Positions 44,583 through 55,615 of a stretch of DNA of 64,000 nucleotides are shown one piece after another. The stretch comes from Ganoderma boninense (Eukaryota > Basidiomycota > Agaricomycetes > Polyporales > Polyporaceae). Below the pieces are notes generated by a model. The model searched no databases. It was given only the letters and a program-made list of their open reading frames with translations, and was not told the origin of the DNA. The position numbers and the translations under genes were made by a program. Position 1 is the first letter of the stretch. The number at the start of each line of letters is the position of its first letter. The stretch covers positions 4,446,541-4,510,540 of the forward strand of contig CM035306.1 in the NCBI GenBank assembly GCA_002900995.3, given 5' to 3'.

Positions 44583-45760
44583 AAGTGGAGTCGTGCCTCT
44601 AGAGGCTTTCCAGCAAAGACTTAGGCTGACATTCTCTGCTGTATCTGTGACAGTGGCGTAGAGTGCGGCTGCCCGAAACGAACGGACAAGGCGCCCGGAA
44701 CGACCATCAGCCTGGTCTCTGAGTGGCAGGAGCGGAAGGATATTGAGCTTGGTGAGGAGCGCACACTGTCGCCACGGGCTCCGAGTAACTCGGCTTTTCG
44801 AAACCCCCGGACCTTCTCGATGCGACCGAATCGATCCTGGCTATATTGTCGACCCGTGTAAATGGCTGCTGCGAGGTGGTCGGCTCATCTCAAAACGTGC
44901 CAAGGGGAGATCTGTGCGAGCTGCAGCTCGTAGAAGCATAGGCATACACCGATTTCAAATAGACAGATAGACCGGCTGCACCACACGTCGAGACGCCTCC
45001 GTCATGAGCGTATATAGGAGCACGATGTGTCACTTCTGCACAAGTTCAACAGCGTTCTGGATCAGGCTGCCCTACACTGTAACACGATTGGCGGTCCCGT
45101 CCTCACTTTCAAAGTGCAGCCGCGTGATGTGCCAGACCTCAAGACAAGAGAACGGATGGAGAGTCGTTGGCGGGAATTAGAGAGCACTAGAAGGTACCGT
45201 GGACGCCACCGTCGAGGACGGGATATGAGAGGAGGATGAGAGTTGTCGCTGGGTGAAGCCAGTCGCGGTCCACCGGACCGTCTGGCCGGTTGGCTCAGAC
45301 GCCGGTTCGTGCTTGGTTGGTGTCCGTCAAAGGCTCTACACGGCCTTCCTGCTTCCACTCACTACATATTCTCTCAAATGACCGCCGCACCTGGCGGGAT
45401 CTGTACCCTCTTCTCTTGGCCGCTCTTTCTCTGTCGCACTTTCCCTCTCCAACGGCATATGCATGAGCCTGTGTGTCCGAACTGGCACTGTCCATGCGCG
45501 GCCCTAGAATCCCCCCAAGACCCCTCGTAACCTGTATGACTATACTTTGAATTGATGGCCACACTGAATGCACGGACGTATAGACTGTCCTCGCTGGCAT
45601 ACCATCAATCCTGATTCCTGTCCGGACAGGCCCTGCTCATGTGAACCTTCGTGGCGAAGGTTATTCGGTTCCCTGAACCTTCGTCTCTGTCCATCTCCCC
45701 CCTTCGTTGCTACCCACCACGTCTCCCTATGAGCCGTGAGCAGGTATAACAGCGACGACG
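44583..45760. other. Intergenic, P450-2 promoter side
   Basis: No gene recognised. GGTATAAC at about 45744-45751 lies just before the P450-2 ATG and is conserved upstream of P450-1. Confidence 0.4.
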
Positions 45761-48411
45761 ATGCTCTCCCCTTACTCAGAATCAGCCTCAACGGTCGTAT
45801 TTCTGTCCATCTCGGCCCTGGTACGCCTCAGTCCCGCAGCCTGTTCTTCCCGCTTCGTTGACGTCGTTTTCCCGGGCCTGCACTTCAGCTTGCACACCGA
45901 ATCTTTCGCAAATTCAAGATGTTCAGTCTCACACTACACGCGTCACTCCTGCTCGTTCCGCCCGCCGTCGCCTCGCTCTACGCCAGCTCTGCCAATGCTG
46001 GATGGCCGACTCTCTCTGAGCTCGTCTTTTGCTATGCTGCGTATCTTGGAGTCCTGTCCCTATCCGTCATCCTCTATCGCCTGTCTCCCTTCCACCCGCT
46101 GCACCAGTACCCCGGCCCAGTCTGGTGCCGGACGTCTATGCTTTGGCACGCTATTCGGACGAGCAACGGCAAGCAAATGGAGTACCTGAGGTCCTTGCAC
46201 GACATGTATGGGGACGTCGTTCGCGTCGGTGAGTCTTCCTCTTCCGCCATCCCCAGTATTGCACATCGGCGACCTCTCCTGCCCCCTCCCGTCAGGACCA
46301 AACCATCTCTCGGTGCGGGATCCATCACTCGTAGCGCCGATCCTGGGTGCATCGGGCATCCAAAAAGGAGCAGGTACGCAACTATCTCCTATTACCCTAG
46401 TACTTCCGTCCTCCGTCCTCCCTCTAAGTTCTAACACCTCGTCTCTGTGTGTCGACAACAGTATACAAGGGTGCCACCCTGAGCGAAACCAACGTCCCCC
46501 TGATCGGCATCCAGGACGTCGAGGACCATGCTCGGCGGCGCCGTGCGTGGAATCGAGGGCTCGCCCCGGCTGCACTGAAAAGCTACTACCACATTATGTC
46601 GCACCGCGTGCATCAGCTCGTCGACGTGCTGGGGAAGCAGGAAGGCGTGGTGGTGCTCTGGAAGTGGATCAACTACTTCGCGTGTGTACGTCTCAACACG
46701 TTTTATGGTATCAGGCTATTGACAGCATCCTTACACGTAGATATGATTTCATGTCTGACATGGTGTGCGTCTTCGAGCCTCATGAGAGGCAAAGGACAAT
46801 TTCACGCCCCGGGATATCCCTGTAAATGTGTCTGTGATTGTTCTCCTGGTCACAGGTCATGGTCGCCAGGCTGGTTCAGGTCCTGAGTCTGGGTGGTCTC
46901 GCACCCTCCCGTCTGGGTACGAGACCAAGTCCGAATCTGGGATGTGCCACATACAGTGAGTAACGATGACCTTATCATGGTCTATTATGTGGGCCCACCC
47001 CAGATTACAATCCTGAACAGCCTTGCAGACAGCTCCGTGAGAGGAGAGCAGTCGCAGACATTTTACGGGAATATTCCCGGTGCGATCTTGTCCGATGCCT
47101 GTCGTGTCTGTGCCATTCCTCTCCCTTATCACTGACCGCGTTCTAGCTTCGGCGGAGGATCCGAACAAATGCGGGATGGAGACAAGGGTGACATATGGGC
47201 GATGGTCGATAAGGGCACAGAGTCGGTTTTCTCGATCAACGCAGTTTACTTCCTCCGCTGACGACGTGTACCTACTACAGGGCAGCGTTTCACCTGGGCC
47301 AGCTTCCCTGGCTAGGAATCTACCCCGGGTACATCCCCGGGGCTGGCGGTCCGCTCAACATCCTCCTCGAGTATGGCCGCACGCTGACCAAGAAGCGCGT
47401 CGCGAGCGGGTCCTCCATGCGAGACCTCTTCTACTACTTGGTGCGTGCCCCATTTACCTGGGTGTGCCATCTCACTGTTCGGATGCGACAGAACAACGAA
47501 GACCTCCCCGACGAGGACCCTCCCCCAGAGCGCCATCTCCTCGACGACGGCGTCCTCGCGATGGTCGCAGGCTCCGACACGAGCTCAAACGCGATCACGA
47601 GCATCTTCTACTGCCTCCTCGCGCACCCGCACGCGTACGCGGCGCTCAAGGACGAGGTCGACCGGTTCTACCCCGCGGGCGCGGACGTGTGTGACACCGT
47701 GCACCACCGCGACATGCACTACCTCACTGCCGTCATGTACGCGTCTCTGTCCGCGTTCCTCCTCCTGTTGTATGTAAATGCTTGCTGACCTGTCCGACGC
47801 AGCAATGAGGCCCTCCGCCTCTTCCCGCCCGCGCCCACCAGCAGCCCGCGCCAGGTCCCCCACGATGCCGCCGCGCCGGTGGTCCTCGGCTCCTTCTCTG
47901 TCCTTTCTCCATTGTCCTTGTCCAGTTTTCGCCGTTCTCGCTGACGCAGCTCGTGTGTATGTGTGTGGTGCTGAACAGGACGCTCCCGCCCGGGACGCAC
48001 GTCTACGTCCCGCCGTACGTCCTCCACCGCGACGCGCGCAACTTCGTCTGCCCCGACGCGTTCTGGCCCGAGCGCTGGCTCGTCGCCTCTGGCCACCTGG
48101 ACCTCGACTCCGATCTCGCGCACCCGCCCCCTGCCAGTGCCCATTCAGGTGGCTCAGGCACGAGTGGGGGCCAGATTGGCGCGTTCAACCTCGGGCACGA
48201 CGAGGGCGCGTTCGTCCCGTTCTCGCACGGGCCGATGAGCTGCGTCGGCAAGGCGCTCGCGATGCGCCAGATGCGCGCCGTGCTGCAGCGGTTCCGCGTG
48301 CGCTTTGGGGAGAGGGAGGGGGGGGAGGAGAGGAGGTACGAGCGGGAGTTCAGGGACTATTTGGTGGCGAACCGGCCGGAGCTGCCGGTCGTGCTCGAGC
48401 GGAGGTGGTGA
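45761..48411 (+). CDS. Cytochrome P450 monooxygenase copy 2 (P450-2)
   Basis: Microsomal heme-thiolate monooxygenase that uses O2 and electrons from P450 reductase; substrate unknown. I place the start at ATG 45761 (MLSPYSESASTVVFLS): exon 1 is 60 nt, and the intron at 45821-45888 joins it in frame to LAHRIFRKFKMFSLTLHASL, a hydrophobic anchor. An ATG at 45919 would drop this exon. Then come the proline-rich hinge YPGPVW, HLSVRDPSLVAPILG, HARRRRAWNRGLAPAAL (C-helix WxxxR-like), a 24-nt microexon (46741-46764), FGGGSEQMRDGDKG, the I-helix AGSDTSSNAIT, ExxR in NEALRLFP, FWPERW, and the heme loop FSHGPMSCVGKALAMRQMR with Cys ligand. Stop TGA at 48411. One junction near 47222/47280 has no obvious in-phase donor. 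About ten exons; product about 530 residues. Paralogue of P450-1 and P450-3. Confidence 0.85.
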
Positions 48412-50352
48412 GGAAATGAAAATGAATATGAATGCGCACTGGCGCTGGACGGGGGGAGCCTGGACACTCGATAATATGTTGGAGAAACCCACTGGTTTGT
48501 TGCGGCGGTCGAACTTGTGGTATGGTGCTTGGATGGGTGTCGCTGGCCACTCCGCGAGGACTTCGTCCTCTTTCGGTTGGTCCGTGCGTTTGCATTCTTA
48601 GAAAACGAACGGCTTGGGTGTAACAGCCCCCGTTACCCTCGCCGTGCGGCGTGACTCCATGATCCGGTCATGTTAGATTAGTCCGCTACGATACGTTCTG
48701 CATCTCTTTGATGAACCAACTCAGGTCTTGGGCTGGTCTTGCTGCCCTCTCGCTGTACTCGCCTTCTGTACTTCGAATTCAGCCTGTTTTCGTCTCGTCT
48801 CGACCTCGCGGCGGCAGGCCGCCCGTTACATTGGGTTGCGTCGGACGTGCTCAGCGCTCACCATCCGGGCCTCTTGTTGTGCATTGAATTTACCAAATCG
48901 TCACGGAAGATGGTCCGGTTGCAAGGAGAGGCCGCCGAGGAGGGTTTTCCTACGACGGTGTGGCGTTGGATATGCCGAGTTGCGGAGTCGGCCGTTGTTT
49001 CGTATTCGGGCGACCCGCGCCAGCCCAGCGACAACCCAGCGGCGAGGCTGCATGTGGCAATCCCAGGAAACAAGGCGAACGCGCTTGGCGCATGTACTTA
49101 CTGAATACATGTCAGATCCATGCTTCCCCCTCGATCTCTCGCTGCCAAGTATTGTAATTATAACGTCACAGACCGTCTTCCTGGATCCCGCCGGTGCCCG
49201 GCCTGGCGTGCTGGTATCTAGCGACAGGCACGATCTCGCGAGCAATGTCCTATCTAAAATGCTAACCAATACTTCGTTTCCCCCGACGGCAAGTGACATC
49301 CCCAGATGGATCGACGCTCCCGGTGCTCGTGATCTCCGCCCAATCCGAGATCTGCCCTTCCCGGGCCATAGACAGAACGGCGCCACCCCACCAGTTGGGG
49401 ACCGAGGTAGCGGCGGTGTTGCGGCCGCCGTGTGCACGGGATCGAACAGACCGTGGAGCGGCCGAGCGTATCTTCGTCCGGATTCGAAGCCCGTGCGGGA
49501 TCTGTCCGAGAGTGGGCTGACGAGCTCGTCGCAGACTCCGTGCGACTCGGACGTCGCTCGCGGGACGGATACTGAACTCGAAGTATAATGGCGACCGGCC
49601 ACAAAACGCAACTTGAACAAACAATCGCCAGAGAGCACGCCGTTGCCTGCGGCGCCGGGTGTATTCTTCGAAACGGGGTATGGGAGCCTCCGTTACTTGA
49701 ATCCATCCTCGTCCATGTGCATTTGGTGTCAGTGTAAGCTTCTCAGAGTAGACCTGAAATAGCTTGTCGCCCGAGAAGAACGGAAAGGGAGACTGGGAAC
49801 TGGGACGTGCTGTCAGATCCAACGCAACACGACGACGCACGAAGGGCAAAGAGCTGAGCGAGAAGTTCGGAGCCGCTCCGAGCCACTTGGCTTGCCTAAA
49901 TCTCCGGTCTTCCTCAGTCGATCCTCGCCCGCTCACCGGCCACCTTCTTCCCTTCCCGGTGCGCGCCGCCAGTCGCCTGCCACTTGCCACTTGCCGCTGA
50001 GTCTGAGTTTGACTCGCGTTCAACTTGAAGATACCCGTTCCGCACCTTGCCGTTACAATCATCTCCCTGAACCTTGCACTTGCGCTTGCGCCCGCGCACG
50101 AATGTTCTTGAATATCAATGTCAGACTCGGACCCTCGTCACCCTCGTCGCATCGCGTCGGAAGCAAAGCAGTTCCTTCCTTTGCGGCTTTGACAACCAAA
50201 AACGTGACTCATGACAGAGTTCTCGAAAACTCCTGTTCCAGGAATGGAGCCAAGACAGCGCCGTCGGACTCGTCTCTGCAGCCAGAGGCCCCTTCACGCC
50301 TTCCCGCCAGTCTTAGTCTCCGTCCGGCGGCCGTTGACGGTCACGTTCGCAG
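48412..50352. other. Outer part of mirror duplication, no gene supported
   Basis: From about 48890 this region is the reverse-complement counterpart of 56642-58090. An open frame of about 80 codons around 49124-49320 (minus; NEVLVSILD, LLARSCLSLDTS, VCDVIIT) has an almost identical partner at 57670-57880 (plus). It matches no family, and the differences between the copies do not favour third codon positions, so I do not call a gene. Confidence 0.45.
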
Positions 50353-51366
50353 TTACAGTTTCGCCCGCTCTGACGTCGGCGTGGGCAGCTTCGGCGCCAT
50401 CTTGTTGTGCACGCCCGACACGCACAGGCGGCGGTGCGTCACGTCCCAGATCTGGAATGAGAGCGGACATCGTCAGCACCAGAACTTGACCGATGAACAG
50501 GTCCGAGAAACACGGAGTAGCGGACGATGAGGCCGCTTGCGACGCACCTCAATCCGGGAGGCGACCGTCCGCGCGCCGAAGGACGTCGTCGTGCTGACTA
50601 TGTGCAGCTTCGCCCCGCTGAGTTGTGTTGTGAGCATCAGTATTCAGGTGTATATATGCGTGGTGGCGTAAAGCGTGTTGGCGACGATCATGACAGGGAG
50701 GACGCTGCTGCCTTCCGAGAATCTCGGAAAGAATGGATGCGACCGGATGACGGGGACGGGGAAAAAGGATGAACTCACAGAGGCGCGGGCGCGTGGTACG
50801 TCGCGGTGATCGTCTGCGAGACGAAGTCGGACGGCTTGCCCTGCACCATCGCGAGGAACGCCAGCCCGACGGACGAGCACCTGTCGAATACATGAAAACC
50901 CGTCCACGTAAGGTCACAGATGAAGAAATGTGCTTACACATCGACGAGGAACGCCGTGCACCCGCCGTGCAGCGTGTGTTGCCGGTTCGTCATGTCTGTG
51001 GTGGACAGATGCTCTGGGCGTCAGCGACGATCCGTTCGCAGTGTCCACTCCCCCAGGATGCCCGCCCGGACATGACAGACGTGAGTACTGACCTTGTGCA
51101 ACAGTGATCTCGTACACGACCCGCGACTGCATCTTCGCGTCCTCGGCGCGCCGGAACACCGCTGCCTCTTTCAGCGCGAGCCGGGCGCCCGTCGTGCGTG
51201 CGAAGTCGACGCCCTTGAGGTGGAAGTCGCTGAACTCGACGAGTTGCCGCTGGATCGCGGGCGGAACGTCGCCCTGGAAGCGCACGGAGCTTGGTTTGGT
51301 CGGCGCGTAGGCGGAGGAGGGCGGGGCCGGAGGAGGGGGGGCGTATGTCGGGAGGACGAGGGACAT
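50353..51366 (-). CDS. HotDog-fold acyl-CoA thioesterase T1, peroxisomal signal
   Basis: Probable acyl-CoA thioesterase of the 4HBT/PaaI-like HotDog family (ACOT13/THEM2 type), hydrolysing acyl-CoA to free acid and CoA. ATG at 51366 (MSLVLPTYAPPPPAPPSS). Five exons: the first ends RVVYEITVAQ; exon 2 reads DMTNRQHTLHGGCTAFLVDV, containing the family HGG...D active-site motif; exon 3 SSVGLAFLAMVQGKPSDFVS; exon 4 GAKLHIVSTTTSFGARTV; exon 5 IWDVTHRRLCVSGVHNKMAP, ending ERAKL. The C-terminal AKL fits the PTS1 peroxisome import consensus. All introns are GT-AG. Length about 195 residues is usual. It is the mirror partner of T3 with very few coding differences, mainly a longer proline-rich N-terminus and a shorter PTPT stretch near the end. 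Appears functional. Confidence 0.85.
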
Positions 51367-52924
51367 GGCAGCGTAGGTGTTGGTGTCGTGAGGGAGGAGC
51401 GGGGTAGAGCGGGGTGAGGGGGAAGTGAACGGGGAAGAGCCAGAGAGGAAATTGGACTGGGGTTGGGGGGCATGCGGCGGGGTGACGCGCGTATATGTAT
51501 ATATGCGCGAACGGCGTGAGCTTGGTTAATATACTGTAAAGACGGTATTCGAGGCGAACCAAGGCGAGCCCTGAGAAACGCAAGTCCGGTGGGGCGGAGG
51601 CCGGGCCCGTTGCAAACGCTTCAGCTGTCAGGAAGGATGGCTGTAGAATGTCGAGAGCACGCCGTTGGAAGACGGTGGACGCGCAGCTTCTGCGGCCGAC
51701 ACGGCGGCGTGTTCGAAAGCTTTGTGTATGCTAATACTGGAGTCATCGTTAACGTTCACCTACTGGATGAGGCGAATGCGTGCTCTCGAGACAAGACCAC
51801 AAACAGACAGTGGGCGAACTACAGAAGGAGCACAGAGCTGCAGCACGAAGATCGCTGGCTTCGTGGCTGGGAGGAGAGGAGTGGCCCGGGGCGGCGACGC
51901 CAACAGCTTTGTGGCGGCCACATGGCTGATAGAGTTGTGTACATAGCGCACACGGCACATCGACGATCTCCGCCGATACCGCGTACATGCAGCGAGCCAG
52001 TAACCAGAGCAGCCGGGCCCGCTCTGAGCCGGAGCAACTGTCGATATCACCTGTACAGAGAGTGGTCTTGAGGAGGAAACGCGACTGCCCTCGGCTGCCA
52101 CTTCCATTAGCGTCCATGCATCCTGGACCTCTTCCACGAAGGTGTCAATCGTTGCAAGGACTCGTTACTATCTCTACCAGCCGAGCGGCCTTACCATTCA
52201 ATCACGTCGCTATGCTTAGTGACTTATCCCTGCCAGTCGCCTCATGCGACATATACATGTGCATACGGACAAGCAGCGTGGGGCGGGAACGAGAAACAAA
52301 CACGAGCGGGGAGAGGGCGGTAGTAGATTCTGGCGAATCGACATCGACGGGTTGAAGGGAAGCTGGGGAATTTAAACGTTACTTACCTAAACGACGCGTC
52401 TTCCTTACCGGACTCCATGGACATATGATATTTATATTCTGTCCTAGCCACCGTAGGAGGCAGCAGATAGGCTCACTGTCATACCGCGCCTGGTCAGCCG
52501 ATTCTGCGAGAGTGTGTAGCTCGAGGAATGAGACACCGAATAGACGGGGAAGTATTGGGCAAGGACGAGGGTGAGGCCACGAAGGTTGACTTGCGGTGTA
52601 GCACCTCAGGTCTCCTGATTTCGTTTCCTCCAATGTTCATGGCCGTTAGCACAAATGTAGGCTCAACGTGGGATATCGTACGACCGACGTCGACGTTGAA
52701 ACTTGTGTCCCCCAACGCCGCCTGGCCGGCTGTCCGAGCGCGACCCGCATTCGAGAACGCTGGACGCTGGACGGATATTCAAGTCGAAGACTCACTGATA
52801 AGCGCTAAGCACCGTTCTCTCCGGATCCGACTCAACCTGTCCCTGCAATTCGCGCTTCGATTGAGAATGGGACAAGGGAGTATGCATGGAGAACCCGAAT
52901 GGGACACGGTAGGACGTGATCTTG
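51367..52924. other. T1 promoter side and inner arm; downstream of T2
   Basis: Contains the single-copy T1 promoter with an AT-rich palindrome, then repeat block R at about 51830-52130, which has a reverse-complement copy at 54690-55000 and a direct copy at 58895-59220. 52141-52924 is downstream of T2. No gene recognised. Confidence 0.45.
51485..51509. promoter_or_regulatory. AT-rich near-palindrome in T1 promoter
   Basis: GCGCGTATATGTATATATGC followed by GCG lies about 120 bases upstream of the T1 ATG and can fold back on itself. The same element (GCGCATATATATG, then TATATATGCGC) is at 55305-55328 upstream of T3. It may act as a TATA-containing core promoter or as a palindromic operator; the role is inferred from position and conservation only. 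Confidence 0.45.
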
Positions 52925-53747
52925 CTACAACTTCGGCTCCGACGGCGTCATCTGGTTGTGAATGCCCGTGGCGACGAGCCTCCGGTTTGTCGTGTCCCAT
53001 ATCTAAGTAGCAGAGGAGCGCCGTGAGTGGCCGTACCATGCAAACATGCAGACATAAACATGCCTCTGTGCGGACGGAGACAGTGCGTGTCCCAAACGAC
53101 ACCGTCTTGTTCGCAATTCGGAGTCTCGCGCCGCTGAGAAATCGAGATGTGTTGTCAAGCGGGGAATTGCTGAAGCACGAGGAGGTCGCACGTACATAGC
53201 AGCAGGAGCGTGGAACACGGTTGTGATCGCCTGAGAGACGAGATTGGATTGCTTGTCCCGAGCGATTCCAAGCACATGGAGAGCGATGGAGGAGCATCTA
53301 TCGGGAGCACGGCCGCCGTCGTGGTCAGTACAACCGCAAGCCACGAGCGCCCAGGGCCTCGAGGGACGCACACGTCGATCATGAACATGGTGCATCCGCC
53401 GTGTACATTCCCTGCAGCATTCAGCATGTCTTGACTGCCCCTCAGCACCGATGCGCAGCGAATGTCGTGTGCAGGCGGGAGGCGGGGCACGCACCTTCGT
53501 CCACGTCCATCTCGAACGCCACCTCCGCATGCCTCTTCCCGTCCTCCGGCCGCTCGTGCACCGACACGTCGACCAGCTCCAGGCGCGATCCTATGCCCTT
53601 CGCAAAGCTGCTTCTGCCGTGGAGGACCAAGTCCGTCAGCTTGAGGACGCGAGCTCGCTGCTCGGGGGTGAGGCTGCCCGTGAACTTGACCGGGGAAGGT
53701 GGGGTCGCCTTAGTTACCAGCGTTGGCGGAGACATACGAGAGGGCAT
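52925..53747 (-). CDS. HotDog-fold acyl-CoA thioesterase T2
   Basis: Second subtype of the 4HBT-like thioesterase family. ATG at 53747 (MPSRMSPPTLVTKATPPS); a second in-frame ATG at 53735 is possible. Exon 1 ends EVAFEMDVDEG; exon 2 reads DMLNAAGNVHGGCTMFMIDV with the HGG...D motif; exon 3 SSIALHVLGIARDKQSNLVS; exon 4 ARLRIANKTVSFGTRTVSVR; exon 5 IWDTTNRRLVATGIHNQMTP, ending SEPKL. The C-terminal PKL is a weaker match to PTS1 than the AKL of T1/T3. The donor after exon 4 is GC (GAG|GCATGT) where the paralogue T4 has GT. It lies in the unmirrored centre of the inverted duplication and is closest to T4. Confidence 0.8.
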
Positions 53748-55615
53748 GTGTCGCTATGGAACGGAAGGGGTCCCGGAACAGTTATGTCGGAGAGAGGTGC
53801 GAATGGGAGGGCGAGTGTGGCATGATTTCGCTTCGGAGCTACAGAGGGCATGCCGATGGCCATGGCTCTTCGAATATCGACTAGGATCGCTTGGGGCACG
53901 GTTGGAACTGACTGCGCAGGCGCCGGATCATCCGGAAAACGACGCCGGGACGCGGCATAGCGGAGGAAACAGAGTTGCAGTTACCGGGCGAGACACGTCG
54001 TCGTTCACGCAATCGGTCTACTCGATCAATCCCACGTGGAATAGACGCCAAACTGCAATACGGCGTCTGTCTCCAACCTGCTCCCAACTCCTTCCTGTTG
54101 ATGTTGCAGTCCCGTCGACGGTATTCCTATCCTTCATATTCCGCAAGCTTGCTTCACTCCAAGGGCAACGCACTTCAACAGTTCCCTCCGTCCTGCGACT
54201 CGCGTCGGGCCCTAATGGACACCGTGACCGTGCTCCGTTTCTTGAACATCTGCATTCAACGTTGTGAGTATCCATCGATTTCTTGCGTCAGTGCTAGTGG
54301 CCATGGTCACAGGTGAACATTGAATGTGCAGGGATGAACTAGGAGACACTGAACCACAAGTCTACCACCGATCTTCGTTTGCGAAACGTCATCTTCGTCC
54401 CCTTCCATGTGCAGTCGGCGTGTCGCTCCTCGCTCTGCGCGCAGATGTATGCGTCTGTCGCCTGAACCGTCATGATAAAGAAGCAAGTGGCCCTCATAGT
54501 CTCCATCTTCCCTTCAAGTACCGTCGCCTCCGAGTCGCCCACTGCCCTCGTCTCCACGTCATGACTGTTTTCGTTACCCTCGGAGCATATGTCGCATGAG
54601 GTGGTCGATGTCACATCAGGCGGTCGGTGGAGACAAGTGTGGCGACGTCAGAACACCCGCTATCACTGAGGACTACGACATGGCGCCTTCGTGGATGCAT
54701 GGACGCTGGCAGTGGCAATCGAGGGGAATCACGTTTCCTCCTCAAGGTGACCACGGTGCGTACAGGTGATATCGATAGTGCTCCGGTTCAGAGGGGTTCC
54801 GGCTGCTCTAGCTCGGCATATGTGGTACACCATCGGCGGAGAGTCGGATCCCTGTGGGCCAACGTGTGCGCTACACAACTCTATCAGCCATGTGGCCGCC
54901 ACAAAGCCGTTGGCGTCACCGCCTCGGGCCACCCTTCTCCTCCCGACCACGAACCCAGCGATCCTTTCCCACCTATCGCCGCTTGGGCATGGCTGCTTGT
55001 GGGTTTGTTTGTATTGAGAGTACGTATTTTGCTCCAGCCCATTTGAGCGCCGTGGCCTCGTCGCTCCATCCTTCGCGTCAGTGTCATTCAATTTCCTCAA
55101 GCCCTGTCCGTGTCGCCCACCTAAGCTGCTTCGGCCAGCTTCTGACGGCGTGCTCTCGACATTCTACAGCGACCTCTCTTGACAGCCAAAGCTTGCCACG
55201 CGCCCGGTCTCCGCCCCACCGGGGGGCAGCGTTTCTCAAGGACTCGCCTTGGTTCGCCTCGAACGTTGGGCACAGTGTGTCGATTAACCGGTCACATCCA
55301 GTCCGCGCATATATATGTATATATGCGCGTCTCCCCGTCCCATCGTCTTCGCCCCAGTCTCCAACCCCGGTCCAAATTCCTCTCTTCCGCGCCGCTCTAC
55401 CCGGCTTCCGCCTCACCGGGGGGCAGCGTTTCTAAAGGACTCGCCTTGGTTCACCGCCCCGAACGTTGGGCACAGTGTGTCGATTGACCGGTCACATCCA
55501 GTCCGTGCGCATATATAGCGCGTCTTCTCCTCCCCCTCCGCAGCATCGCCCAACCTTCCAACCCTCCAACCTCGCCCCCTCCTCTTCTCCACCCTTCGAC
55601 GACCTCGCCGTCTCC
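53748..55615. other. T2 upstream and T3 promoter side
   Basis: No gene recognised in 53748-54680. From 54681 the right arm begins: repeat block R in reverse orientation, then the T3 promoter with a local tandem duplication. Confidence 0.45.
55212..55520 (+). repeat. Tandem duplication in the T3 promoter
   Basis: A unit starting CACCGGGGGGCAGCGTTTCT occurs at 55217 and again at 55414, about 197 bases apart. Both copies continue with AGGACTCGCCTTGGTTC, GAACGTTGGGCACAGTGTGT, CGATT(A/G)ACCGGTCACATCCA and an ATATATA element next to GCGC. The first copy has the full palindrome (55305-55328) and the second only half of it. The T1 arm has a single equivalent. Confidence 0.8.

Noticed and set aside
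45919..45921. Alternative ATG for P450-2
   Set aside because: The upstream ATG at 45761 plus a GT-AG intron joins in phase, is conserved in P450-3 (62112) and recognisable in P450-1, and provides the full membrane anchor.
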